Shown in pieces: positions 38,201-48,000 of a stretch of DNA of 64,000 nt. Position 1 is the stretch's first letter. Each line of letters opens with the position of its first letter. The DNA is from Flammeovirgaceae bacterium SG7u.111 (GTDB lineage: Bacteria; Bacteroidota; Bacteroidia; Cytophagales; Flammeovirgaceae). The stretch spans positions 382,501 to 446,500 of the forward strand of contig CP139021.1 in the NCBI GenBank assembly GCA_034044135.1. Direction: 5' to 3'. The translations under genes and the position numbers were made by a program. The notes below the pieces were generated by a model. It was not told the DNA's origin. It searched no databases and worked only from the letters and a program-made list of their open reading frames with translations.

Positions 38201-40509
38201 GTCAGAAAGCTAGATTAGAGGCTATTTTAGAAAGTGGGTCACACCTCATGTGGTCCATTGATACGAGCTACAAAGTCACACGTTTCAACCAAAACTTTAC
38301 CGACACTATTTGGCAATATTTCCATTTCTTGCCCATCCAAGGGGTGCCTGTTTTTAGGGCTTTTGGAGGGCAAGGCGAAGGGTTTTTAAGGTTTTGGTAT
38401 GAGAAATATAGCGAAGCTTTTTCAGGGATTGCCCAGCAATTTGAAATGAAATTTTTGACCGAAAACGGTGAAGAACACTGGCGGGAGATATTCCTTAACC
38501 CGGTCTACGGCTCTGAGTTTGATATAGTGGAAATTTCTGGAGTAGCACATGATATTACCCAGAAAAAAGTGACCGAGCTTGGCTTGGCAGAAAGCGAAGA
38601 GAAGTTCAGAAATATTTTTGAATCGTTCCAAGATGTCTATTTCAGGATAGATATGAGCGGGGTCATTACGATGATAAGCCCATCAATTTCTGATTTGATA
38701 GGAGAGGGGCAGATTGAGGTATTGGGCAAGCCTATTACCAATTATATGTTGAGCGATTTTAAGCTCCACTACCTTATGAAAGAGTTGCTGAACAAAGGCA
38801 ATGTGAGGAACTATGAAAGTGGTGTTCGGACGAAGAAAGGTGACCTGAAAATCACCATTTCAAACTTCCGACTTATTCGCTCTCCTGAAAATGGCGATCC
38901 GCATTATGTTGAGGGCGTGGCAAGGGATATTACCAGTTTAAAGCATGCTACGGAAGAGCTGAGGAAAGCCAAAGATATAGCTGAAAAGTCGTTGGAGGTG
39001 AAAAAACGCTTCTTGTCAAATATGAGCCATGAAATTCGGACTCCTATGAACGGAATCATCGGGATGATTGACCTGCTGAACGAGACTAGGCTTAATAATG
39101 AGCAGTCTGAATTTGTCCACACCATCAAAAAATCATCTGAAACCCTGCTCAATATTCTCAATGATATTCTTGATCTTTCCAAAATAGAAGCAGGGAAAAT
39201 GGAGCTTCGACCGATGCCCCTATCCCTCGAAAAGTTGCTTGAAAAGCTGTATGCACTTTTTGTGCAACAGGCCATGGTACACGATACGCGCCTTACCTAC
39301 GAAATATCGGAAGGGGTGCATAAGTTTGTAGAGGCTGACGAGACGCGCTTGCTGCAAGTACTATCCAACCTCACCTCGAATGCTATCAAGTTTACCCATG
39401 GCGGTACTATCCACATCCGTGTAGATTTGGTGGATACGAAAGAAAATGAGCAAGAACTGAGTTTTTGGGTGGTAGATACGGGTATAGGTATTTCAAAAGA
39501 AAACCTCGAATTGCTATTTAAGCAGTTTAGCCAAGTAGAAAATAGCTATACCAAATCGCATGGAGGAACAGGCTTGGGCTTGGCTATTTCGAGGCAGCTT
39601 TGCGTAATGATGGGCGGAGATATCCATGTAGAGTCGATATTAGGGAAAGGCAGTACTTTTTGGTTTACCATCAAAGTAGATAAGTGTAAAGAGTCCGACG
39701 TAGAGGAAAAAGAACAGGAAAGCCTCGAGTTGCCGGGCAAGGTAAATTTTGAAGTAATACCTAAGATCTTGTTGGTAGACGACAATATGGTGAACCTAAG
39801 TGTAGCTGGTAAAATCCTCAAAAAAGCAGGTTGTGATGTTTCTGTATCACTTAATGGGGCAGAGGCCATTGAGATGGTGAAGGCAAAGCAATACGACTTG
39901 GTGTTGATGGATATCCAGATGCCAGAAATGGATGGGGTGGCGGCTTCTAATATAATTCGTGGATTGGGACTGGACTATGAATTGCCGATTATCGCCATGA
40001 CAGCCTTTAGCATGCAAGAGGAGCGTGAAGAATTTTTAGGGTCGGGTATGGACGATTATATTTCCAAGCCAATTAAAGCAAGTATTTTACTGTCAAAAGT
40101 GAGCAAGTGGTGTGGGAATAATCACGCAGAAAATGAAGAGGAGATCCCTGCTACAAACGGCATGGGGAATGAGGTGCTGAACGTAGCTACCGCCAACGAG
40201 CTGAGAAAGTATGGAGGAGATGAAATTTTGCTTGAGTCTTACCAAGAATTTGAACATAATACCAAAGAAATATTGGGAGACCTTGTAGATGCTATTCTTT
40301 CGGCCGACAGGAAAGAAACGCTGAGCCAGCTGCATACGCTGAAAGGAAATGCATCTACTTTAGGAGTAGAAAAGGTAGCAAATATGGCGGCGTTTGTGGA
40401 GGGGAAACTCAAGGCAGGTGAATATGTCGATCTTGTGCAATACCATAAAAAACTGACTGAAAATTTTACGGAATTTAAAAAAGTTTACAAAAATATTTTG
40501 AAAATTTAA
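35284..40509 (+). CDS. Multi-PAS/GAF hybrid sensor histidine kinase with receiver and Hpt domains
   Basis: A 1741-residue protein without clear membrane helices, hence a cytosolic sensor. In order: short coiled coil (1-35), PAS-like domains (about 40-280), GAF (about 300-430), three PAS domains (about 440-810), GAF (about 820-970), two PAS domains (about 980-1225), HisKA with His1249 in MSHEIRTPMNG, HATPase (DTGIGIS, GGTGLGLAIS), a receiver with Asp1543 in LVLMDIQMPEMDG, and an Hpt domain with His1684 in LHTLKGNAS. This is a complete internal phosphorelay. The start is GTG 35284. It is divergent from the exporter operon across 220 bp, and followed by a lone receiver gene, a likely relay partner. 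Confidence 0.92.
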   Translation: MDLLNKTKEELIEEVLKLRQQASVLEHELQHGKGGQLPDMEGIDLSEYFVYKHHLDGRIFYASKEARKLLQLEKTDGTLKNVKDVISKKGKDTFKQHIEKVLKFKQQRGYLKTNEEEGESKVIEFVSSLVDDGTGEAYVRGIGKDVTFFFESRKWLRASHDFYKKLFQHNNNMILLLEETGTIIDVNETVLKQFDLKRADVAGQNIAKVLEKYGIKIKYPQESFLEVIKEKGKIWVEGISVRQNNRYFVHEYMSSHEFYENHRLIVVYGRDITEQQKTETDNKTRYEELKVFNDAIRNVLRGYEINHILIQSLKILSRLKYVAAVGLCTIEETAAELLFQFNFPQPLAQLIKESKLEEYQEAIDKKEAFEVPSNFFGDHQEVPLLFVPVNIEGAINYYFIFQLTDALDRADLHLQVLVTEISSHISQAKLKNKLSQSEIKFKTMANNAPALLRMATSKGEFEFYSDQWMRFTGQKDAEKLKNGWLDSVHPLDKEKANKIYDFLKRRQKFELSYRLRKSNGQYSWILETGTPYYDDYGLFDGFVASAIDITIRKEREKENSYREMVRYSEERLQFALKNALMFAITIDHHGMMMYCNQFLQDITGWQEEELVGKSLFNIFNPSLENVGKLKTPGFLETFEGKLKTKDGDKLSTRFNSIVLNDQKGDIVSMTIVGEDISEQVKVTKALHETNQLLQDLFDSANDLIMIFDESGKFLFVNNSWKSKLEFDDEDLKKIRIDDIIDAENHEATLAELQKAKIFGELRQFDTVFNNKSGKKINLRGSLSCNREPDKPYLYRAILYDYTDRLRAEKAEQLYYQLAKLVEKGTPLDELYFNFYELLNRAIGVDSFVVVLREEKSNKVTFASSYRGGKETEEIPCKYFAQYATWHLERPMFLYNDNILHIVGQKGLTKDSMIPEVWLGVPLMLREKVVGMLIIQSFKNKKQYNKRDLELLTFVSGQLADAILRYQNELEITSQKARLEAILESGSHLMWSIDTSYKVTRFNQNFTDTIWQYFHFLPIQGVPVFRAFGGQGEGFLRFWYEKYSEAFSGIAQQFEMKFLTENGEEHWREIFLNPVYGSEFDIVEISGVAHDITQKKVTELGLAESEEKFRNIFESFQDVYFRIDMSGVITMISPSISDLIGEGQIEVLGKPITNYMLSDFKLHYLMKELLNKGNVRNYESGVRTKKGDLKITISNFRLIRSPENGDPHYVEGVARDITSLKHATEELRKAKDIAEKSLEVKKRFLSNMSHEIRTPMNGIIGMIDLLNETRLNNEQSEFVHTIKKSSETLLNILNDILDLSKIEAGKMELRPMPLSLEKLLEKLYALFVQQAMVHDTRLTYEISEGVHKFVEADETRLLQVLSNLTSNAIKFTHGGTIHIRVDLVDTKENEQELSFWVVDTGIGISKENLELLFKQFSQVENSYTKSHGGTGLGLAISRQLCVMMGGDIHVESILGKGSTFWFTIKVDKCKESDVEEKEQESLELPGKVNFEVIPKILLVDDNMVNLSVAGKILKKAGCDVSVSLNGAEAIEMVKAKQYDLVLMDIQMPEMDGVAASNIIRGLGLDYELPIIAMTAFSMQEEREEFLGSGMDDYISKPIKASILLSKVSKWCGNNHAENEEEIPATNGMGNEVLNVATANELRKYGGDEILLESYQEFEHNTKEILGDLVDAILSADRKETLSQLHTLKGNASTLGVEKVANMAAFVEGKLKAGEYVDLVQYHKKLTENFTEFKKVYKNILKI

Positions 40510-40619
40510 TTTTATTGGGCTAATTTATGGTTAGCTCATTTGCCTGTTTTGGGGTAGATGGGCACCACTTTTAACCTATACCTGATTATAAACTATCCTC
40601 CTTAGTTAAGACTAATATC

Positions 40620-41003
40620 ATGGGAAATAAAAAAATACTAGTTGCTGAAGATAGCTCGGTAATACAAAATATAACCAAAAGGGTTCTTCAGTTTCAGAAC
40701 TATCAAATTGTTTCTGTAAAAAATGGAAAGCAAGTGTTGGATAAGATAGAAAAAGATACCTATGCAGCTATTTTATTAGATATAAATATGCCTGTGATGG
40801 ATGGGATGGAATGTGCTAAAGCTATTCGTTCAAATGCTAGTCCGGCAATAGCTAACATACCGATAATAGCCATTACTGGAAATGCGAAAAATTATTCGAT
40901 GGAAGATTTCAAAGCCGTAGGCATAAACGAATATATCCCTAAACCGTTAGATTTTGACAAGCTTGTGACTACGGTGAATAAACTTACAGGAAATGAAGAA
41001 TAA
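40620..41003 (+). CDS. Single-domain response regulator (CheY-like receiver)
   Basis: A 127-residue receiver without an output domain: acidic pocket AEDSS (residues 9-13), phospho-acceptor Asp54 in ILLDINMPVMDG, the switch Thr in AITGNAK, and the conserved Lys in IPKPLD. It lies 110 bp after the giant hybrid kinase on the same strand and is well placed to accept phosphate from its Hpt domain and pass the signal to other proteins. Confidence 0.93.
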   Translation: MGNKKILVAEDSSVIQNITKRVLQFQNYQIVSVKNGKQVLDKIEKDTYAAILLDINMPVMDGMECAKAIRSNASPAIANIPIIAITGNAKNYSMEDFKAVGINEYIPKPLDFDKLVTTVNKLTGNEE

Positions 41004-41042
41004 AGCCCTGTAACGGCTTTATTGACCCTCCAACTAACCGAT

Positions 41043-41071
41043 AGCCTTCCTCTCAACGGGAAGGCTTTTTC
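41043..41071 (+). terminator. Terminator after the receiver gene
   Basis: AGCCTTCC (41043-41050) and GGAAGGCT (41059-41066) form an 8-bp stem followed by T on the plus strand. A weaker hairpin, AAAGCC...GGCTTT, lies just after the stop. Confidence 0.8.
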
Positions 41072-42011
41072 AATTCCCTTCAAATACCACGTTGGTTGCC
41101 CTGGCAGGTAAAGCAGGATCAAAATCCATGGGCACGATCATATTTATACACTGTGGCTCTATATCTATATGTACAGCATGCTTGTCTCCCAGTATTTCCC
41201 CATCGGCTTGGAGAGGAAGGCGTTGCTTGTGGCGCAATTTGATAGTTGCCGACCTGCAGCGGATGATTTTGGCAAAGCGAGTGTGGTACAGGCTGCGGGC
41301 AAAAAAGCGGAGAAGAATGGAAAGTAGTAGTACTTTAAAGGAAATGTCTTTTATGATGCAAAGCTCAAAATAACCATCGTTGATCCTGCCTACGGGATTG
41401 AGCAAAGCCCCTGTTCCGTAGCGACGGGCATTGGCAAAAGCAACCATATGGGCAGATGTTTTGCGCTTGAGCGTATCGGTTTTGATGATGAACTTAGAAC
41501 TTTGGGAAAATCTCAATTCTTTAAAAAAATGCTTTGCATAAGAGCGCAAACCTCTTTTTTTCTCACTTTCAAAGTGCTTCACCAGTTTTGCATTGAACCC
41601 CACATCGCCAATATGCATACAGCAGTGTTTTTTATTTATTCGCAGGTTATCAATGGGTAAAACGACTCCCTTCCTAAAAATAACCTCCATAGCTTGGTCC
41701 TTATTTATAGGGACTTCCAACTCTGCGGCCATCCCATTTGCCGAGCCAAAAGGGACAAGCCCAAGTTGCATGTCGGTATGCATCACTACTTTAGCAACCA
41801 GTCGCAATGTGCCATCACCACCTACGGCTACTATCACATCTGGCTTGTATTCTTTGGCAAGTTCTTTAATATTCCTTTTGTCGTGCCTGCCTATGGTAAG
41901 GTATACCCTATACACGAATTTGTACTTTTGGGCATAAAAATCTAGCTTTCTTCGGAAAGTAGTTTTTTTCTCTCCACCCGCTATAGGATTGATTACAAAA
42001 ATAGCCTTCAC
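41070..42011 (-). CDS. Diacylglycerol/sphingosine kinase-family lipid kinase (YegS/LCB5)
   Basis: A 313-residue lipid kinase. The catalytic domain starts KAIFVINPIAGG, contains the nucleotide loop VAVGGDGTLRLVAK (near 61-74) and GLVPFGSANGMAAEL (near 84-98), and ends with the C-terminal beta-sandwich motif QADGEILGD. The family phosphorylates diacylglycerol, sphingosine-type or related lipids. Bacteroidota make sphingolipids, so a sphingoid substrate is possible, but the sequence does not decide. It stands alone, convergent with the receiver gene. Confidence 0.9.
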   Translation of the reverse strand: MKAIFVINPIAGGEKKTTFRRKLDFYAQKYKFVYRVYLTIGRHDKRNIKELAKEYKPDVIVAVGGDGTLRLVAKVVMHTDMQLGLVPFGSANGMAAELEVPINKDQAMEVIFRKGVVLPIDNLRINKKHCCMHIGDVGFNAKLVKHFESEKKRGLRSYAKHFFKELRFSQSSKFIIKTDTLKRKTSAHMVAFANARRYGTGALLNPVGRINDGYFELCIIKDISFKVLLLSILLRFFARSLYHTRFAKIIRCRSATIKLRHKQRLPLQADGEILGDKHAVHIDIEPQCINMIVPMDFDPALPARATNVVFEGN

Positions 42012-42175
42012 AAGGTTGTTTTTTGGTTATAAAAAAATATAGTTGAAGCCGTCAATAACAAGCAATTGCCTGTTGTCCTATCTAATTCCGTCCTGTTGGA
42101 AAACTCTTGTTAAATTTAAAAATCTCCGACTACTTTGGGGCATATTTGCAAAAGAACTCTTACTCAACAAACCAT

Positions 42176-42856
42176 ATGAAGAATACAAAAAAATATTTTT
42201 TTAGATACCTAAGGCAAATCCTGTTATTAGCGGGAATAGCAACTGGTTTGTACGCTTGTTTCCCCAGTTATTCGGACAGGATCGATGATTTTGACATGGC
42301 TGCTACCACTCATGACGAAACGGTTGATTTCCAGTCGTTCAAGACCTATTATGTGCCCGATACCATTATCCATATCAAAGACACGATCAACGTAGGAACC
42401 AATGTAGATATTTCTCGTGAGAACGATGATTTTATCATACAGGAGTTTAAGCGGAATATGGAGGTCAACGGCTATACCGAGGTAACTGACCCCGACGATC
42501 CGAACCTTGATATTGCTGTGCTAATTTCTATTGCGGCAAGCCAAAATACCGGCATTACAAACTATTACCCATGGTATGGCACTTGGGGCTGGGCTTTCCC
42601 CGAATACGGTCCGTCTTTCAACTGGTTTTACCCTTGGGGCGGTGTAAGCCAAGTGTATAGTTTCACCACAGGCACTATCTATTTTGCCATGATCGATTAT
42701 CAAAATATAGATTCTGGAGAGGAGGAGATCCCCGTAGTTTGGCTTGGGGGAATAGATGGAGTATTTGAAACTTCTACTGGGTTGAGCACCGAAGAACGTC
42801 TTACAAAAGGGATAGACCAATGTTTCCGCCAGTCACCTTACCTTAAGCTCAACTAG
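42176..42856 (+). CDS. DUF4136 lipoprotein
   Basis: A 226-residue lipoprotein. ATG 42176 is used because a signal peptide (LRQILLLAGIATGLYAC) with a lipobox-like LYAC follows; the frame is open to 42107. The mature part has the DUF4136 pattern: DFQSFKTYYVPD, a central MEVNGYTEVTDPDDPNLDIAV, a Trp/Tyr/Pro-rich segment (YPWYGTWGWAFPEYG), a Tyr-rich TIYFAMIDYQ and the ending GIDGVFE...IDQCFRQSPY. Function unknown; the family is widespread in Bacteroidota envelopes. It is 27 bp upstream of an outer-membrane protein gene and probably cotranscribed. Confidence 0.85.
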   Translation: MKNTKKYFFRYLRQILLLAGIATGLYACFPSYSDRIDDFDMAATTHDETVDFQSFKTYYVPDTIIHIKDTINVGTNVDISRENDDFIIQEFKRNMEVNGYTEVTDPDDPNLDIAVLISIAASQNTGITNYYPWYGTWGWAFPEYGPSFNWFYPWGGVSQVYSFTTGTIYFAMIDYQNIDSGEEEIPVVWLGGIDGVFETSTGLSTEERLTKGIDQCFRQSPYLKLN

Positions 42857-42883
42857 TCAACTTACCTACACCGAATTTCAACT

Positions 42884-43492
42884 ATGAAATATATATATTC
42901 TATTTTATTGATGCTCTTGCTGGCATCCGTTTCTTTTGCCCAGCATAATTATTTTTCGGGAATTTCTTACGATGTAGCTGTCCCTATGGGAAATACGGCC
43001 GATTATATAGACAAGACCAGCTTCAGAGGTTTTGGGTTAGAGTTCAGGAAATATGTAAAAGAACATATTACTGTTGGGGGCACGGCCAGTTGGCAGGTGC
43101 TCGACCAAGTGCGCCGTGAGGAAAGCTATGAAGTAAATAATGTAGTGCTTACGGGAAATCAGCGTCGTTTCCTTAACTTCTTCCCCATTTTGGCCAATGC
43201 TCATTATTATTTTGGAGAGCGGGAAGATGAAGAAGGTAATGCCAAGTTTTTACCCTTTGCTGGCATAAATGCAGGTGTGATTTACAGTATCCAGCGTACA
43301 GAGTTGGGGACTTTGGAAGAAGAGAAAAGTGCTTGGCAACCAACCTTAGCACCCGAAGCCGGTTTTTTCCTTCCTATCAATAATTACCTCAACATCATGG
43401 TGAGTGCAAAATATAACTATTCTGTAGGAATGGGGGACATGGAGCAGCAGTCTTTTATAGGCTTGCGTCTAGGGTATTATGGTTATTTTTAG
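42884..43492 (+). CDS. Small outer-membrane beta-barrel protein
   Basis: A 202-residue protein with a signal peptide (KYIYSILLMLLLASVSFAQ) and alternating hydrophobic strands ending in aromatic residues (GLRLGYYGYF at the C terminus), the pattern of 8-strand OmpA/OmpW-like barrels. No specific function can be named. It is the second gene of the DUF4136 pair and is followed by a terminator. Confidence 0.8.
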   Translation: MKYIYSILLMLLLASVSFAQHNYFSGISYDVAVPMGNTADYIDKTSFRGFGLEFRKYVKEHITVGGTASWQVLDQVRREESYEVNNVVLTGNQRRFLNFFPILANAHYYFGEREDEEGNAKFLPFAGINAGVIYSIQRTELGTLEEEKSAWQPTLAPEAGFFLPINNYLNIMVSAKYNYSVGMGDMEQQSFIGLRLGYYGYF

Positions 43493-43519
43493 CAGCTTGT
43501 AGAACTTGAAAGAAGTAAG

Positions 43520-43559
43520 CATCCGCAATTCTTCAAAGGCTAGTTGCGGATGATTTTTT
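43520..43559 (+). terminator. Terminator after the beta-barrel gene
   Basis: CATCCGCAA (43520-43528) and TTGCGGATG (43544-43552) form a perfect 9-bp stem followed by a T-rich tract. It marks the left boundary of the aryl-polyene cluster. Confidence 0.88.
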
Positions 43560-45069
43560 ATGCCATCGTAATATCTTTCATCATCTTTTCCCTATCCATA
43601 AACTCCGAACAGGTTACCATAGCGCTGATGGTGACTCCGAGCACGCCGTGCAAGTTAAGGTTTTGCCCTGTTAGGAATAAGTTAGGAACTTTTGTTTTGG
43701 CAGAAATGAAAGATTTGATAGGGTTTTTATAGTCTTTAGCATAACCGTACATAGAACCTTCTACCGTGCCAATGTAGTCGCGCAAGGTGAGCGGACTTGA
43801 GGTATAGTACGATTTTGTCATACTTCTTATCCCAGATATTTTCTTTTCCAGTTCGGCAAACATCTTTTCCGCCTTCTCTTTTTTAAACGTCTCATAAGCT
43901 TCGCCCCTAAAATCCTTTTCCGCAGCGGTATTGAAGGTGTTTTCCCATTGTTTCACTTCATCGTAGTGCATGTAGCTCATCATGATAAGCCCTTCGGAAT
44001 AATCCTCATTTTTGGAGGTGATTCCCGTGAAAAGGGCATAGTTGGCTGGCCAGCTTTTATCATCGTAAATAGCTCCGTCCCACACATTAAGATCTTTGAA
44101 ATGATAATAATTATGGTTAAAATAAGGCAAGGCTTCGGGTTTGAGCACAATGTAAAGAATAAAAATGGAGATAGAATTTTCTATGGTTTGAAGCCGGTGC
44201 CTGTATGCTTTTCTTACCTTTCCTTGCTCCACCATATCCATTGTTGCGGCAGGGTGGATATTGGAAATAAAGTTTTTTCCTTCTATCTGCCTACCATCTT
44301 TTAGTTCTACAGAGCGGACGGACTCATTGTCAAAAATGAATTTTTTAGCCTCCGCATGGCCGATAACCTTTCCTCCATATTTCAAGATATTTCTTTTGAG
44401 CAAAATGGCAATTTGCGAAGCACCGTTTACGCAGCGCCACGAGCTTTCTATGTAGGTATTGGTAACTAGGGCATGCACATAAAGTGGCGTTTTGTCTCCT
44501 TCTCCGGCATAAAGAGCATTTGAGCCAGCCAGCACACTTTGGAGCTTTGGGTTACTGGTGCAAGAAGCTATGAATTCTTTTGCGCTCACATCGAGGTACT
44601 TAAAACTTACGGTAGTTCCTTCCGAGGCTTTCAGGTTGTACATGGGAAAGCTGGCGCATACTTCCTTTATTTTGGCGCAATATTGTCTTAGTGCGGCTTC
44701 TTCTTGGGGGAAACTTTTTAAAAGTTCATCGATAAAGCGTTCGTACGATTGGGCATATTTGTACTCGTTGGGGTCGTTGTCAAAAGTGATGATATCAAAA
44801 CCATTTTCATCCATCTTTTTGAGCTTGAGCTCATCCATTATCCCCAAATACTTAAAATATTTATAAAGGTTTTGCCCTTCGTCCAGCCCACCTATATAAT
44901 GGATTCCCGTATCGAAAATAGTTTTGTCTCGCGAGAAAATTTGTAGGTTTCCCCCTATTTGGTGATTTTTTTCCAGCACACATACACTATGGCCTTCTTT
45001 GCTTAGTACTGAAGCGCAAATCAGGCCACCTAGGCCGCTTCCTATTATCACAAAATCGTATTTGCTCAT
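43558..45069 (-). CDS. FAD-dependent oxidoreductase, phytoene desaturase/retinol saturase-like
   Basis: A 503-residue flavoprotein. The dinucleotide fold is VIIGSGLGGLICASVLSKEGHSVCVLEK (about 6-33), followed by GGNLQIFSRD, the family's GGxxxxF loop. The C-terminal segment PNLFLTGQNLNLHGVLG is the usual second FAD contact. Related enzymes desaturate, isomerise or saturate polyene chains (carotenoids, retinol), which fits a role on the polyene chain of a flexirubin-type product. It follows the MMPL fusion by 1 bp and is the last gene of the cluster. Confidence 0.88.
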   Translation of the reverse strand: MSKYDFVIIGSGLGGLICASVLSKEGHSVCVLEKNHQIGGNLQIFSRDKTIFDTGIHYIGGLDEGQNLYKYFKYLGIMDELKLKKMDENGFDIITFDNDPNEYKYAQSYERFIDELLKSFPQEEAALRQYCAKIKEVCASFPMYNLKASEGTTVSFKYLDVSAKEFIASCTSNPKLQSVLAGSNALYAGEGDKTPLYVHALVTNTYIESSWRCVNGASQIAILLKRNILKYGGKVIGHAEAKKFIFDNESVRSVELKDGRQIEGKNFISNIHPAATMDMVEQGKVRKAYRHRLQTIENSISIFILYIVLKPEALPYFNHNYYHFKDLNVWDGAIYDDKSWPANYALFTGITSKNEDYSEGLIMMSYMHYDEVKQWENTFNTAAEKDFRGEAYETFKKEKAEKMFAELEKKISGIRSMTKSYYTSSPLTLRDYIGTVEGSMYGYAKDYKNPIKSFISAKTKVPNLFLTGQNLNLHGVLGVTISAMVTCSEFMDREKMMKDITMA

Positions 45070-45070
45070 T

Positions 45071-48000
45071 TTATGCTTTTGTCAGAATAAAAATAGTGTT
45101 GGATGTCCGCTTGGTATTATCAATAACTTCAAAGCTTAACCCTTGTTTTTTTGCTATTTGGGCAAGCCAATCACCCGAAATATAATTCAATTTATTTCTC
45201 GATTTATTGAAACCCGAGTTGGTGGAGAATACCTCGGTAAGCACCGTGCCCGTATGCCGCTGTTTTTTAGAACTATCCCCATCTCGGATGATTATTTTTC
45301 CACCATCTTCAAGTTTATTAATCAGCAAACCTACTATTTTTTCTTGCTCCTCTTTCTTCAAATAATGGAGAATATCGCTGAGTATAAAGACGTTTGCATC
45401 AGGATAATCGAACGTAAGTGCATCGTGATGGAAGAATTTTAGATTTCTGAGTTGAGTAGGGCAGTTTTTTGCTATTTCAATTTTGTGGGCATCATAATCC
45501 AACGCTGTTATTTTTCGCCCCGAACCGCTAAAAGCTAGTGCATAGCCCAAAAATCCATAGCCGCAGCCAATATCTATTATATTTCCTTCCTTGGGAATCA
45601 GCTCATCAAATAGCTTGTAGTTATTTTCCAGCTTGATTTTTATCCGCATGTACCACTCCAATACAGGTCCTTTAAACAAGTAGTTTTTATGAATTGTTTC
45701 CATGAAAAAACTAGGTGTTTCTTGCTGCAACCTCGTTTTGGCAAACTCTTCTTTGAAATAGCGGCTGATCTTTTTCGTCCTTTCTCTGTAGCCTTCACCA
45801 AAGCTTTTGTCTGCCAAAGCTATTTTGGGTAAGAACTTTACATGGATAGTTCCTTTTCGGAAACAAAACCCATCTTTTTTGGGCATAAGGTAATGAGGGC
45901 CATGTGTAATGATAGGCTGAATATCCAACTGAAGCTCTTCGGCAAGGTAAAAAGCACCTTTGTGAAACCTGCCACAATCAGGCGTCTCAGAGCGAGTCCC
46001 TTCTGGAAAAATGACTATGGAATACCCTTGGGCTACCAAGCCTTTTATTTTATCCATCTGATTTTCTATTCCTTCGGTTGCTAAGATGAAATCGGCATAG
46101 CGAACCACTGACCCAAAGAAAGGGGAGTTGTATACCCAGTCGTTGGTCACCATCACCACTTTGGGGCTGAACATGAGCATGAGGAGGATGTCCAAAAACG
46201 AATGGTGATTGCTGATGATAACAGAAGGTTTGCTATAATCCGCATTTTCTCGCCCAACTACTTCTTTTTTAATGTTCTGCATGAAGTAGATGATAAATCG
46301 GCAATAGGCCATCACCAGTAAATGGTAAGTCCGTTTTTTCCACTTAGGGAAAACAGGAATGTAAAATAGGGTTCGTATCCCCATCAGTAGAAAGCAGCCT
46401 ATCACGAAGATGGAAAAAGCAATGATGGAGCGGATAAAAGATGCCAAGTTATAAGGTATCAGCCCTTTGTCTTTTCTTTTTTGCACGAAAAGATTGAAAA
46501 GGAAATCTTGGATGAAAAACGTTAAGAAAATCACCGAAGAAATCCCGATGATGGCGAGTAGCGCAATGGACTTTAGTGCAGGATGCTGGGCAAAAACCAA
46601 CACGCCTATTCCCACAATGGTGGTGATCCCCGAAAGGAAAATAGATACCCTAAACGATGTAGTATTTGCTCGTCCGTAAGTATATTTCTCGTTTAATCCT
46701 TTTAGGTTGAAAATGCTATAATCTACGCCCAAGCCAAAAATAAGAGAGCAAATAATGATGTTTACGATATTGAACGAAAGATCGAAAATACTCATGATTC
46801 CGAGCGTCCAGAGCCAGCCAATGGCAATAGGGGCAATAGTAGTCAATGCCATTTCTATGCGGCCATAAATAATGAGCAAAATGGCAAAAACGATGAGCAA
46901 AGACCAACTAATGAGTTTGTTGAAATCTTCCGAAAGTATTTCTATCAGTCGGTTGGTGATGTAGCCCCTGTCCAAAAGTTGGATGCCTTTTATCTTTTGC
47001 AGTTCTTCTACAACTGCAGCTTTTTTCTCACTTTCAAATTTGATGACGGTGATAAGGGATATTTCATCTTCAGATTCTACCACGAACTTTTCCCCCGCCA
47101 AAGCCATCATTTTTTGCATATCGGCAGCTTGGAGTGTTTGGTAGTTTTTGCCCAAATAGGTGTTCAGTCCAGTGTAAACTTTCGTGTTGAGCCCAAGTTT
47201 GGTTGCCGCTTCGTTCACGGTTTTGTTGAGGGAAGTAGTGTCTTTTTCTGCCCAAAACTGTTGCCATTTTTCCAGCCTTTTCTGCTGCGTAGCCAAGCTA
47301 GGGATAAGTGCATTTACCGAGTTGTAGCCGTTAATAGTACCTTCAGTTTTTAATTCTTCCAGTCGCTTATAGGCTGCTTCGCTTTTGCCCAGTGCTTCCC
47401 AAAAGTCCTTACCTGACGAGAGGACATACACTTCTTTTCCTGTATTTCCTAGTACTTCGTTGAGTCGGATTTCTGCTTTCGCAAGGTGCTCAGGCATGTA
47501 GTTTAGCGACATCATGTCCTTGTTGAAGTTCATGTTTCCCCAGTAGAAAACACCACCACTGGTCACCACGATGAAAAGCAAAACTGCCCACTTTTTTTTA
47601 TGGAGTTTTACCGAGGATATCCGTTCAAACGATCGTTCAAAAACTCCTTTTTCTTTTGCAGAAAGGTTTTTAGGCAAAAGGTGGGGAAGGACTATCAAGG
47701 AAAATAAAGCCGAAGCAAGTACACTTCCTCCCACAAAAATACCCAAGTCCATCATAGCATTAGAGTTGATGAATACCAAGGCGAAAAATGCTGATGCGGT
47801 GGTACAACTACTCATCAGCAAGGGTTGGGTAATGCTCTTGAAAAGTTGTTTTATGGATGAATCCGAGCGATAGTGGGAAAGTAGGTGCAGGGCAAAATCC
47901 ACGGTAATCCCTACCATTATCGAGCCTACTCCCAACGAGATTAGGGACATAGATTTACCCACAGTAGCCATGATTCCTAAAACAACCAAGACTCCAAAAA

